The translations under genes and the position numbers were made by a program. Source: Bacillota bacterium (GTDB lineage Bacteria > Bacillota > Bacilli > Paenibacillales > UBA4045). From it: a stretch of 64,000 bases of DNA. The notes under the pieces were generated by a model, which made no database searches, had not been told where the DNA came from, and was given only the letters and a program-made list of their open reading frames with translations. Below, in pieces: positions 15,492-23,975 of this stretch. Where the stretch lies: contig JAEZQY010000008.1 of assembly GCA_023441055.1 (NCBI GenBank), positions 310,001 through 374,000 on the forward strand, given 5' to 3'. The stretch's first letter is position 1. Every line of letters begins with the position of its first letter.

Positions 15492-17060
15492 TTATTCCGT
15501 TGCGTTGCGATCGCCGACGATGATCGCAACCTCATATGTCTTCCCATCACGGAATACCTTCATCGTAATCTTCGTTCCGACTGCTTGTTTCTTAACGGTC
15601 TCGCTGACATCGACATACGCGCTGATCTTCTTGCCAGCAACCTCTGTGATGATATCGCCTGCCTGAACCCCTGCCCTGCTGGCAGGCCCATCCACTTCGA
15701 CCTGCGTGACAATTGCGCCCTCTGTTCCAGAGTAGCCGAGCTGTTCAGCAATTCTGTCATTCAGCTCACCTAGATAAATCCCGACATAGGGAGCTGGCTC
15801 CTGAGGAATCGGCTCATCATTCTTCAGATTATCCAAAACCTCTGAGATCGTACTCGTTGGAATGGCGAAGCCAATCCCTTGCGCCGCCGCATTCACTGCC
15901 GTGTTAATTCCGATTACTTCCCCGTTGAGATTGAGTAGCGGACCGCCAGAGTTGCCCGGATTGATCGAAGCGTCGGTCTGTAGAAGATGCTCATATTGCC
16001 TTCGTGTGGAACCGTCTTGAATCGTAATTGGCCGTTCCTTCGCACTGAGCACACCAACAGTGACGGTGTGATCATAACCATACGGATTACCAATCGCGAT
16101 TACCCAATCTCCAACCCTCAGGTCATCAACATTACCCAGCTTCAAGGACGCGAATTCCGTGTTGCCATCAATCTTGAGCGCGGCTAAATCTAGATCCTCG
16201 CTCTCTCCCAGCATAGTCGCATTGAACGGCTCATCATACCCTTCAAGATACACCTTGATCGTCTCCGCACCGTCCACCACATGCTGATTCGTCAGGATAT
16301 AGCCCTCACTGTCGAAGATGAAGCCCGACCCTTCACCAACCTTAGTCTCCTGCGAGCTCTGCTGACCCTGGCTGTTATCCTGCTGCCCCCGGCCGCCGTT
16401 GTTGAAGAAGAAGTCAAAAAAGTCATTATAATTCGATCCATTCTGGCGACCGCTAGAAACCTTGGCATAGGTTTCGATCTTCACAACCGCAGGTCGTGAT
16501 TGCTCTACAATAGCTGCGATATTCCCCGGTCGCTCGATACCGAGCACGGAATTCTGAACACTAGATCCGCCCCCGCCGCTTGATGCACTGACGGTCTGGG
16601 CCGGCCCCGAATTCTGACTCACCGCGGCTGGCACATCACTGCCAGAGGTGAACAGGTTCGTCTTGTCCGCTGTGAACATCAATCCGCCGACTACAACGAC
16701 CCCTGCCATGAATGCCGCGAACATGCTCTTCCAGGACGAGCTGCCCTTGCTCTTCTTAGTCTTGGCCTGACTAGCGCCTGATTGCGCGGATGATGCCGCG
16801 ATGGTCGCTGGCGATCCTGTGATCGAAGCCGCGTCAGCCTCTCGTTCGAATACAATTGGCCTAACTCTCTCCGGCTCTGTGATCTCTACATCGCTGTCTG
16901 AGATCGAGGCAAGCTGTTCATTGTCCAGTCTGGATTCCATATTAGAAGATTGAAAGCTGCCGTAGCGATAATAAGTGGTTGGCTCGGATGGCTTATTCGC
17001 CAACTCATCAGCATTTGGTTCATATGGACGATTCTTATCAAATTCATTATGATCACTCAT
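15492..17060 (-). CDS. htrA: HtrA/DegP-type membrane serine protease
   Basis: This 522-residue protein has a long polar cytoplasmic N-terminus (1-108), one helix (about 111-131), a Ser/Gly-rich linker, a trypsin-like domain and a C-terminal PDZ domain (about 415-505). The catalytic triad is His260 (T-N-Q-H-V-V), Asp291 (D-L-A-A-L) and Ser371 (G-N-S-G-G-P-L). Such proteases degrade or refold damaged proteins outside the membrane. An insert rich in Phe/Asn/Gln (residues 212-238) precedes the catalytic core. GGAGG stands before the ATG at 17060. It lies next to a two-component pair on the same strand, as expected for a CssRS-regulated quality-control protease. Confidence 0.94.
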   Translation of the reverse strand: MSDHNEFDKNRPYEPNADELANKPSEPTTYYRYGSFQSSNMESRLDNEQLASISDSDVEITEPERVRPIVFEREADAASITGSPATIAASSAQSGASQAKTKKSKGSSSWKSMFAAFMAGVVVVGGLMFTADKTNLFTSGSDVPAAVSQNSGPAQTVSASSGGGGSSVQNSVLGIERPGNIAAIVEQSRPAVVKIETYAKVSSGRQNGSNYNDFFDFFFNNGGRGQQDNSQGQQSSQETKVGEGSGFIFDSEGYILTNQHVVDGAETIKVYLEGYDEPFNATMLGESEDLDLAALKIDGNTEFASLKLGNVDDLRVGDWVIAIGNPYGYDHTVTVGVLSAKERPITIQDGSTRRQYEHLLQTDASINPGNSGGPLLNLNGEVIGINTAVNAAAQGIGFAIPTSTISEVLDNLKNDEPIPQEPAPYVGIYLGELNDRIAEQLGYSGTEGAIVTQVEVDGPASRAGVQAGDIITEVAGKKISAYVDVSETVKKQAVGTKITMKVFRDGKTYEVAIIVGDRNATE

Positions 17061-17160
17061 CGTATTCCGCCTCCTTACATGATCTGGTTCATACGCTTGC
17101 TATGTCCTTATCATGAACGATGAACCTTAAGATGACATTAAAACGAACTAAAAAACAAAT

Positions 17161-17206
17161 AAAAAACCATCCTGCACTTCTCTGCAATTGATGCGCCGAT
17201 GGTTTT
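17161..17206 (-). terminator. Terminator of the lia operon
   Basis: AAAACCATC (17163-17171) pairs with GATGGTTTT (17198-17206), with a possible inner TGCA hairpin. The minus-strand tail is TTTTTTATTTG. It lies 13 bp after the liaR stop. Confidence 0.75.
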
Positions 17207-17219
17207 CTTGCTGTTCTAT

Positions 17220-17882
17220 TCAACTAGTCAAGCCTTTACGATGCGCATAAATCGCCAGCTGCGTGCGATCCTCCACCTCTAGCTTCATCAGCAGATTGCT
17301 GACATGCGTCTTCACCGTCTTGATACTGATATACAATTCATCGGAAATATCCTTGTTCGTCTTTCCCTCAGCGATCAGCAGCAACACTTCCTTCTCGCGT
17401 GCTGTAAGGCCTTCATCCTCTGTCTGTGCGGTCTTCTGTCTTAATCCCCTAGTTAGCGCCTGCGACACCTCGCTGTTCATCACCGGCATCCCGCGTAATG
17501 CGCCACGGATAGCATAAACCAATTCTTCAGAGGACACACTCTTCAATACATAGCTTACCGCTCCTGCCTGAATCCCTTCCATCACCTTGTCATCCTCCAG
17601 GAAGCTGGTCAGAATAATAATTTTTAGCTCGGGATAGCGGTCCGTCAATTGCTTCGTCGCCGTAATCCCATCCATCTCGGGCATCATAAGATCCATCAGC
17701 ACCAGATCTGGAAGCGCCAGCCCCTCTGACGAGCGCTTAGCCAGCAATTCGATGGCTTCCTTGCCATTAGATGCCTCTGCGACAATCTGCATCTCCGGTT
17801 CCAGGGAGAGATACGTGCGCAGACCCAGCCGAACCATATCATGGTCATCAACAATCATTATTGTCATTACACCGCTCATCAC
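17220..17882 (-). CDS. liaR: LiaR-like response regulator (NarL/FixJ family)
   Basis: The 220-residue protein has a receiver with V-D-D-H-D and phosphoacceptor Asp64 (L-M-D-L-M-M-P). A LuxR-type helix-turn-helix follows at the C-terminus, with L-T-A-R-E-K-E-V-L-L-L and N-K-D-I-S-D-E-L-Y-I-S. It overlaps the end of the kinase gene by 4 bp and is the last gene of liaF-liaS-liaR. In Firmicutes this system answers damage to the lipid II cycle and other envelope stress. The LiaI/LiaH target genes are not in this window. The family assignment rests mainly on operon composition. Confidence 0.9.
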   Translation of the reverse strand: MMSGVMTIMIVDDHDMVRLGLRTYLSLEPEMQIVAEASNGKEAIELLAKRSSEGLALPDLVLMDLMMPEMDGITATKQLTDRYPELKIIILTSFLEDDKVMEGIQAGAVSYVLKSVSSEELVYAIRGALRGMPVMNSEVSQALTRGLRQKTAQTEDEGLTAREKEVLLLIAEGKTNKDISDELYISIKTVKTHVSNLLMKLEVEDRTQLAIYAHRKGLTS

Positions 17883-18919
17883 TCTGACATCTCCTCTTTC
17901 TTAAATTTAGGTATCTGTACTTTGATGCGAGTGCCTGAACCGGCTTTGCTCAGAATCTCAATATCTCCTCCAAGCTTCTGCGCACGCTCTCTCATAGTAG
18001 ATAGTCCGAATGAATGCGTCTGCACCTGTCCCTTATAGAACCCTTGCCCGTCGTCCGTTATATTCAATATATACTGATGCTCCAGCTCTCGCAACGCCAG
18101 TTCTACATGCTTAGCCTCTGCATGCTTGACCACATTCGCCATAGCCTCCTGAATAATCATGAACAGCTGATGCTCGACTGCATCCGAGATATCATCGGAC
18201 ACGCGAATATCCATTGACCCGAGTAGCCGATTATGCCGGCAATAATCGGGGAACCAGCGGTCCAGAGCCTGTTCTAATGATCGACCTTCCAGCTCCATCG
18301 GCCGCAGCTGCGCAATTAATCCTCGAATCTGCTTCTGCGCTATGGAGGAGACATTGGTGAGCTGTTCTGCAATTTCTATAGCCTTTTTGGTATCTAGTTC
18401 TATCACCTTAACTAGCGTAGACGCTGACATATGCAGGGCGAACAGCTGCTGACTGACCGTGTCATGCAGATCTCTGGCGAGCCGCTTGCGCTCCTCCAGG
18501 ACGGCCGCCTCATTGGAGGAAGCCTGCAGCCGCACATTCTCCTCACCCAGCTTCTGCAATAGGCTGATTCTACGCTCCATGCCGCTTGCCATGTCATTGA
18601 AGTCATAATACACCTTCTCGAAGCCATCGGCACCAGAAACGGCGATGCGTTCGGTCAGATTCCCGCGGCTGAGCTGCAGGATGCCCAGATGCAGCCTGTT
18701 CACCTTCCGTTGGAACTCTAGCGCCGCTATGAATCCGACCACACTGCCAACTATGGTTACCGCAATCCAGATGAGCACCCACAGATAGAGCGCCGGAATC
18801 GTAGAAGAGAAGTAGTACCAGCATACAAAGAAAACAGCCACCGCAACTTCTGCGGCGGCGATGAAGTAAACCATGATCTCCCACTTCAGATTGCGGAAAT
18901 TGCGCAATAAATTCCCCAT
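17879..18919 (-). CDS. liaS: LiaS-like sensor histidine kinase
   Basis: The 346-residue kinase has two helices (about 15-37 and 44-66) joined by a very short external loop, making it an intramembrane-sensing kinase. HAMP follows (about 67-120). The HisKA_3 segment carries His152 in A-R-D-L-H-D-T-V-S-Q-Q-L, and the ATPase domain has D-D-G-Q-G-F. Such kinases have no sensor domain of their own and are held in check by LiaF, encoded 7 bp upstream. The gene overlaps liaR by 4 bp. Family, size and gene order all agree with LiaS. Confidence 0.92.
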   Translation of the reverse strand: MGNLLRNFRNLKWEIMVYFIAAAEVAVAVFFVCWYYFSSTIPALYLWVLIWIAVTIVGSVVGFIAALEFQRKVNRLHLGILQLSRGNLTERIAVSGADGFEKVYYDFNDMASGMERRISLLQKLGEENVRLQASSNEAAVLEERKRLARDLHDTVSQQLFALHMSASTLVKVIELDTKKAIEIAEQLTNVSSIAQKQIRGLIAQLRPMELEGRSLEQALDRWFPDYCRHNRLLGSMDIRVSDDISDAVEHQLFMIIQEAMANVVKHAEAKHVELALRELEHQYILNITDDGQGFYKGQVQTHSFGLSTMRERAQKLGGDIEILSKAGSGTRIKVQIPKFKKEEMSE

Positions 18920-18926
18920 ATCGCCG

Positions 18927-19844
18927 TTACCCTACCCTCTGGACCTGAATATCTCCGATGAACAAATTGCAATTGAGCTTTATCTTCTTATCTGCATGCT
19001 TATATCCAGGTGTTACCTCGCGCATCGACCGCATAAGTCCGCCTTCCTTGCGCCCGAATACGGTAATGTCCCCCAAGAATGAGCTGGAATTCACATCGAA
19101 CTCAACGTCTACATCATTCAGGACAAAAATTTTCACATCGCCGATGAAGGCAGAGATGTTGAGCTTCGTCACCCCAAGCGGAATCTGCGCCTTGGTCAGA
19201 TCGATTGTCGTGTCACCAATGAAGTGGGATACATTCATCGGCTTCAATTCCCAGTAATCATTGCCTAAGTAGAGATCGCCGATAAATCCCGAACGATTCT
19301 CGCCCGACTGCCAGGACCAGGATTCCTGTTGATGGACCTTCTCTGGGCCATGCGTATGGCTTGTATGCGATGTCTTGGGTTCTGGCTCCTGAAGTGGATC
19401 GGCAGGAGGTGGATTGTCCAGATTACTGTCATACTTGTATTCATACTTATAATCATACTGGTAAGAGGTGTCCGGCTTCTCCTTCGGCTTTTTCTCGCGA
19501 CTCGGGCTGAGGATCATACGGAGCCCGAAGAAGATAATGAATACTGGAATCAACAGCTTCACAATATCTCCAGCAGACATATTCGTGTATCCCAAATTCC
19601 TCATTAGGAAGAAGCCGCCTAGCGCCATCATGAACAAGCTCCACATCCACGAACCGGTTCCGCTGCCTTTTCTATCCGTGATCAATCCGCTGATCCCGAT
19701 TACAATTAAGATCACAGGCCAATAGGTAGGAACAATCTCCGATATGTCTATATCGATATAACCTAACTGGGCGGCCAGGAATAACGCGCCGACTCCAATT
19801 AATAATAAGCCCATGAACAACCGCCTAGCTGTCTGTACATTCAT
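18927..19844 (-). CDS. liaF: LiaF-like envelope-stress regulator
   Basis: This protein of about 305 residues has four membrane segments in its first 110 residues. A polar, Tyr/Lys/Glu/Pro-rich linker (about 118-170) follows, then a C-terminal beta-rich domain with repeated F-I-G-D motifs characteristic of LiaF (DUF2154). LiaF inhibits the LiaS kinase in unstressed cells. The start at 19844 is chosen for GGAGG located 8 nt upstream. A longer frame to 19904 lacks a ribosome site. It is first in the liaF-liaS-liaR operon. The F-I-G-D motif occurs at least four times. Confidence 0.92.
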   Translation of the reverse strand: MNVQTARRLFMGLLLIGVGALFLAAQLGYIDIDISEIVPTYWPVILIVIGISGLITDRKGSGTGSWMWSLFMMALGGFFLMRNLGYTNMSAGDIVKLLIPVFIIFFGLRMILSPSREKKPKEKPDTSYQYDYKYEYKYDSNLDNPPPADPLQEPEPKTSHTSHTHGPEKVHQQESWSWQSGENRSGFIGDLYLGNDYWELKPMNVSHFIGDTTIDLTKAQIPLGVTKLNISAFIGDVKIFVLNDVDVEFDVNSSSFLGDITVFGRKEGGLMRSMREVTPGYKHADKKIKLNCNLFIGDIQVQRVG

Positions 19845-19939
19845 ATGTTCGTCCTCCACAACCGTTATACTTCCTTGATACATACTAAGTGTAACGGAAT
19901 TCATACGCGACAGACAGCGTCCATGGATGTAAACCGCAC

Positions 19940-21343
19940 TCAGTCTCCAGACGGAGTCGCAATGCCAATATCCAGTCCAATTACACCTATTCGATTACCT
20001 CGTTCATCCTTAATGGCGGTAGACAGCGTAACACATGGCTTCTTCGTAATCGAGGAGATATAACTGCTCGAGACGTAGAGCTCCCCTTGCATTGCTCTCT
20101 TCCACCAGTCTCTCCTTCTGGCGTTCAGCAATCCTGCCGCGGGTAAGGAATAGATAAAATTCCCATCTGCATCATTCGACCAGATCGCTTCAACATGAGA
20201 TGTCTTCAACATAATACCACTTAGAACAGCTTCATGCACCTCTGTCTGCAGGGCTCGCAGATCTTGGCGCTTGACCAGCTCCCCGAGCAAGCCTCTCGCC
20301 TCAACAATTAAGGAATCATCCACCTCCTGAGCTTGGTGTTCTCCTAGTGTCTGCACGGATTGAACCAGCTCGCCTGATACGCGTTCCAAACTGAGGCCGA
20401 CCTGCTGCAATCGAGCGATCCGACGTCTCTGACGCTGCATTTGAATCAAGGTGTTATCAACACTGGCCATCGTCAGGTCTACCGTATCCACTACATGCCG
20501 CAAACTGTCTATAGACTGGCTTGCTGTGACAGCCTGCTCCATACTCATGTCCGTCGTCACCTTCACTCGGCGATGAACCTCAATGGTTCGCTCGAAAATA
20601 TGATCGATGCTGTTCTTTATTTTATCAATCTCACTCACTGTATCAAGCACAGCTCTCTTCTCGGAGGAGACAGCTTGCACAACCTCGTTTACACCTGAGC
20701 CAATTCTGCTAAGCATTTCGGACGAGTTCTTGACCGCGCTCTGACTCTGCGCAGCTAACTTCTTAATCTCCTGCGCGACAATCGAGAATCCACGACCATG
20801 CTCCCCAGCATGCGCGGCTTCGATGGAGGCATTCAAAGCAAGCAGAGACGTCTGTGAGGCAATACCAGATAGGAAGGTGTTGATGGATTCAATATGACTA
20901 GTCTGAGATTGCAGGTCCAGAATTACGTTATTCATAAGCTCCTGCTGCCTGCGTAACTCTTGGATGAAGTGATCCGCAGCATTCAGCGCTCTAACGGCAT
21001 CAAGGACTAGATCATGGGTTTCTTCGCTTTCCGCAGCCATCTGGCTAGAGGAGTCCCTGATGCGCTCGGCGCTGACAGCAACTTCCCGCATAGCGGAGAA
21101 TGCCGATTCAATGCGATGCTTCGTAACCTGACTATGCTCCCGAAGCATCTGTTCTTGCTTGGTGGATTCATCTGCGATTGATGTTAGGTTTTCTGCCGTA
21201 TCATTCACTTCTTCTACAACAGCGATTAAACGATCCGCAGCCACTTGCGATTCCATAACAACTTGTATGAACAGCCTCTCTCCAGGTAACTCCTGTACTT
21301 CCCCATGCTTTCTCCGACCCAATACTCGTTCCAAAATAGACAT
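19940..21343 (-). CDS. Soluble chemoreceptor with C-terminal Cache-like sensor
   Basis: The protein of about 467 residues has no membrane helix. Residues 1-310 are a methyl-accepting coiled coil whose hairpin tip carries I-A-S-Q-T-S-L-L-A-L-N-A-S-I-E-A-A and G-R-G-F-S-I-V-A-Q-E-I. The last 110 residues look like a Cache/PDC sensor (W-S-N-D-A-D-G-N-F-I-Y through V-I-G-L-D-I-G). The order, signalling part first and sensor last, is reversed from ordinary receptors. It should act in the cytoplasm with CheA/CheW. Three in-frame or near ATGs cluster at the start; 21343 is preferred because GGAGG is 9 nt upstream. A palindrome stands just upstream. Confidence 0.85.
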   Translation of the reverse strand: MSILERVLGRRKHGEVQELPGERLFIQVVMESQVAADRLIAVVEEVNDTAENLTSIADESTKQEQMLREHSQVTKHRIESAFSAMREVAVSAERIRDSSSQMAAESEETHDLVLDAVRALNAADHFIQELRRQQELMNNVILDLQSQTSHIESINTFLSGIASQTSLLALNASIEAAHAGEHGRGFSIVAQEIKKLAAQSQSAVKNSSEMLSRIGSGVNEVVQAVSSEKRAVLDTVSEIDKIKNSIDHIFERTIEVHRRVKVTTDMSMEQAVTASQSIDSLRHVVDTVDLTMASVDNTLIQMQRQRRRIARLQQVGLSLERVSGELVQSVQTLGEHQAQEVDDSLIVEARGLLGELVKRQDLRALQTEVHEAVLSGIMLKTSHVEAIWSNDADGNFIYSLPAAGLLNARRRDWWKRAMQGELYVSSSYISSITKKPCVTLSTAIKDERGNRIGVIGLDIGIATPSGD

Positions 21344-21363
21344 CCCATCCATCCTCCACTCTC

Positions 21364-21390
21364 TATAATGTCAGATATACTGACATTATA
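21364..21390. promoter_or_regulatory. 27-bp palindrome upstream of the soluble chemoreceptor
   Basis: TATAATGTCAG (21364-21374) is exactly repeated in inverse at 21380-21390 around ATATA. Both arms contain TATAAT, so it can be a symmetric operator overlapping a -10 box or a 5' hairpin. It lies 21 bp before the chosen start. Confidence 0.7.
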
Positions 21391-21410
21391 ATCGAATTTT
21401 AGACCATAAG

Positions 21411-21443
21411 AAAAGAGATATGTTCATTTTTCGAACATATCTC
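21411..21443 (-). terminator. Terminator of the gamma-SASP-like gene
   Basis: An 11-bp perfect stem (21415-21425 with 21433-21443) with a 7-nt loop is followed by TTTTCTT on the minus strand and by ATTTTTTTT on the plus strand. It could work in both directions. Confidence 0.8.
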
Positions 21444-21471
21444 TCATTTTTTTTCAGCATGCCGCCACCAT

Positions 21472-21609
21472 TTATTGCTGTTTCTTCTGCGGCGTTTCCT
21501 CATTCGCTTTCTTAGCGTTCTGCACACTTAGCTCAGTCGCTGCTTCTGTATTAAACCGTTTGGAGTTTGTATTGAACTTCGCATTCCCGTTATTCCTGTT
21601 CTTGGCCAC
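21472..21609 (-). CDS. Gamma-type small acid-soluble spore protein-like, 45 aa
   Basis: A GTG at 21609 follows GGAGGTG by 7 nt and opens a 45-codon frame. The product starts V-A-K-N-R-N-N-G-N-A-K-F-N-T and contains R-F-N-T-E-A-A-T-E-L-S-V-Q-N. It ends in Lys/Gln and is hydrophilic, rich in Asn, Gln, Lys and Ala and without Cys or Trp. This matches gamma SASPs (SspE type), which store amino acids in the spore core and carry F-x-T-E-x-A-x-E-T repeats. Here the repeat is single and loose, so the match is moderate. The hairpin at 21411-21443 ends the unit. Expression in the forespore is expected but not shown. Confidence 0.65.
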   Translation of the reverse strand: MAKNRNNGNAKFNTNSKRFNTEAATELSVQNAKKANEETPQKKQQ

Positions 21610-21703
21610 TCTCGTTCACCTCCCGCAACTCAATCGACAAGAGCGCTGACTACTTCGCTCCTTGGATTAGTATGAAGCAGGTGACCGCATATTATGTGCG
21701 AGG

Positions 21704-23638
21704 CTAAGCCTTCTTCTGAATCTCTTCTGCCAATCTGCTTGCTGTATCAGCAATACTGCTAACTCCCAGATCGCCTTCACCGCGCTTGCGAACTGAGAAG
21801 CTGCCCGCCTGCACCTCATTGTCGCCAACAACAAGCATATACGGGATCTTCTCGAGCTGCGCTTCGCGAATTTTATAGCCAAGCTTCTCATTGCGCTCAT
21901 CGACTTCCACACGTATCCCCGCAGCTCGCAGCTGCTCCGCAGCTTGCCGGCAATAGTCCAGCATCGCGGTCGAGATTGGAATAATACGCGCCTGCACAGG
22001 CGACAGCCAGAGCGGCAGCGCTCCCGCGAAATTCTCCAATAGGAAGGCTGTCATGCGTTCCATTGTACTGATGATCCCTCTGTGGATGACAACTGGGCGA
22101 TGCTTCTTGCCATCGTCTCCCACATATTCAAGCTCAAATCGTTCAGGCAACAGGAAATCCAACTGCGCGGTCGATAGCGTCTCTTCCTTGCCCAGCGCTG
22201 TCTTAATCTGGACATCCAGCTTAGGACCATAGAACGCCGCTTCGCCCTCGGCCTCGTAATACGGCAAGCCCAGCTCCTCGACGACCTCCTTCAGCATACG
22301 TTGCGAATTCTCCCACATCTCATCGTTCTGGAAATACTTTTCCGTATCCGCAGGATCACGATAGGACAGCCGGAACCGGTAATCCTCAATACCGAAGTCC
22401 TTATATACACGAGCGATCAGGTTGACCACCCGCGCGAACTCCTCCTTGATCTGATCCGGGCGGCAGAAGATGTGCGCATCATTCAATGTCATCGCCCGCA
22501 CGCGGTGCAGGCCGGTGAGCGCGCCTGACATCTCATAGCGGTGCATCGTGCCCATTTCAGCGATACGGACAGGCAGATCACGGTAGCTCCTCATCTCGCT
22601 TTTGTAAACCATCATATGATGGGGACAGTTCATCGGGCGCAGCACCAGCTCCTCATTGTCAAACGCCATAGCCGGGAACATATCCTCTTGGTAATGCTCC
22701 CAGTGTCCCGAGATCTTGTATAGTTCAACGTTAGCTAGGACTGGTGTGTACACATGATCGTAGCCGAGGCTTTCCTCCAGATCAACAATGTAGCGTTCCA
22801 TAGTCCTGCGCAGCTTGGCGCCATTAGGCAGCCAGAGCGGCAGCCCTTGACCAACCTCGCGGGAGAAGGAGAAGATCTTCAAATCACGCCCCAGCTTGCG
22901 ATGATCACGCTTCTTCGCTTCCTCAAGCAATCTGAGATGCTCATCCAGATCCGCCCTCTTCGGATAAGCTGTTCCGTAAATCCGCTGCAGCATCTTATTC
23001 TTCGAATCGCCGCGCCAGTAAGCGCCTGCGACGCTTAGCAGCTTGAACGCTTTAATCTTACCGGTGGACGGCAGATGCGGACCGCGGCACAGATCGAAGA
23101 ATTCTCCCTGATCATAGATCGACAGCACAGCATCCTCGGGCAGATCCCGTATCAGCTCGAGCTTCAATGGGTCTTCGATCTCAGAGAAGATGCGAATCGC
23201 CTCTTCTCGGCTAACCTCCCGTCTGGCGATAGGCAGATTCTCCTGGATGATCTTCTGCATTTCCTTCTCAATGACCGCCAGATCCTCAGGCGTCACCGAC
23301 ACATCCAGATCAATATCATAATAGAAGCCATCCTCAATGACTGGGCCGATGCCCAGCTTAACTCGCTTATCGCCATAAATCCGCTTCAAAGCTTGCGCTA
23401 GCAAGTGCGCCGTACTGTGGCGGTACAGCTCCAGACCATCCTGACTGTCGAGCGTAACAATTTCCACCGCAGCATCCTGAGCGAGCGAGAAATTCAAGTC
23501 GACCACCTTGCCGTCAACCTTGCCTGCGACAGCATTCTTCTTAAGCCCAGAGCTAATAGACCCCGCGACATCCTCGATAGTCGCGCCAGCTGCATACACT
23601 CTAACTGCGCCATCTGGCAATACAACTTCAATTGACAT
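21704..23638 (-). CDS. thrS: Threonyl-tRNA synthetase
   Basis: This 644-residue class II synthetase charges tRNA-Thr. It contains a TGS domain (1-62), an editing domain with H74-S-T-A-H78 and the S-V-A-G-A-Y-W-R-G-D segment (about 205-214), the catalytic core with M-N-C-P-H-H-M and G-L-H-R-V-R, and a C-terminal anticodon-binding domain. The order and length are those of full bacterial ThrS. The ATG at 23638 follows GGAGGCGTTAGGAG. It has its own sigma-A promoter and a T-box leader, so its expression should rise when uncharged tRNA-Thr accumulates. ytxC lies upstream, the order known from B. subtilis. Confidence 0.97.
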   Translation of the reverse strand: MSIEVVLPDGAVRVYAAGATIEDVAGSISSGLKKNAVAGKVDGKVVDLNFSLAQDAAVEIVTLDSQDGLELYRHSTAHLLAQALKRIYGDKRVKLGIGPVIEDGFYYDIDLDVSVTPEDLAVIEKEMQKIIQENLPIARREVSREEAIRIFSEIEDPLKLELIRDLPEDAVLSIYDQGEFFDLCRGPHLPSTGKIKAFKLLSVAGAYWRGDSKNKMLQRIYGTAYPKRADLDEHLRLLEEAKKRDHRKLGRDLKIFSFSREVGQGLPLWLPNGAKLRRTMERYIVDLEESLGYDHVYTPVLANVELYKISGHWEHYQEDMFPAMAFDNEELVLRPMNCPHHMMVYKSEMRSYRDLPVRIAEMGTMHRYEMSGALTGLHRVRAMTLNDAHIFCRPDQIKEEFARVVNLIARVYKDFGIEDYRFRLSYRDPADTEKYFQNDEMWENSQRMLKEVVEELGLPYYEAEGEAAFYGPKLDVQIKTALGKEETLSTAQLDFLLPERFELEYVGDDGKKHRPVVIHRGIISTMERMTAFLLENFAGALPLWLSPVQARIIPISTAMLDYCRQAAEQLRAAGIRVEVDERNEKLGYKIREAQLEKIPYMLVVGDNEVQAGSFSVRKRGEGDLGVSSIADTASRLAEEIQKKA

Positions 23639-23673
23639 CTCCTAACGCCTCCACCTTATAGAAATAAATAAAA

Positions 23674-23940
23674 CACACATTCGTCCTAGGGACGAGCGTG
23701 TGTCTCGTGGTTCCACCCAAATTCAATCCTGTGCCTAACTTCAGGATCCTTATGTCATCTATAACGGGATTTCCCGGCGATGTTTACTAGCCGAGCTGTA
23801 GCGGCCCGACATTCCACATCGCAGCTCTCAAGGGGGTAAACAATCATGGAAGACGAGGGAACTTACAGCCGGAGATTCCCTTCTCTGAACGGTTCGACAC
23901 GAATGTTGTTATCCTTGGTGAACGCTGTTGTTGAATTTAT
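23674..23940 (-). promoter_or_regulatory. T-box riboswitch leader of thrS
   Basis: The minus strand carries the T-box core GGGTGGAACCACGAG (23704-23718). A long GC-rich terminator hairpin ending in TTTTATTT follows (about 23671-23703). An upstream Stem I has an AGAGA plus GGCTG distal loop. The likely specifier is ACC (Thr) at 23835-23837, placed like the UGG in the trpS leader. Confidence 0.92.
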
Positions 23941-23946
23941 AACTAG

Positions 23947-23975
23947 ATTATAGTGAGTAGTCATCTCGGTGTCAA
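23947..23975 (-). promoter_or_regulatory. Consensus sigma-A promoter of thrS
   Basis: TTGACA (23970-23975) and TATAAT (23947-23952) on the minus strand are exactly 17 bp apart. The -35 box lies inside the last codons of ytxC. Confidence 0.92.
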
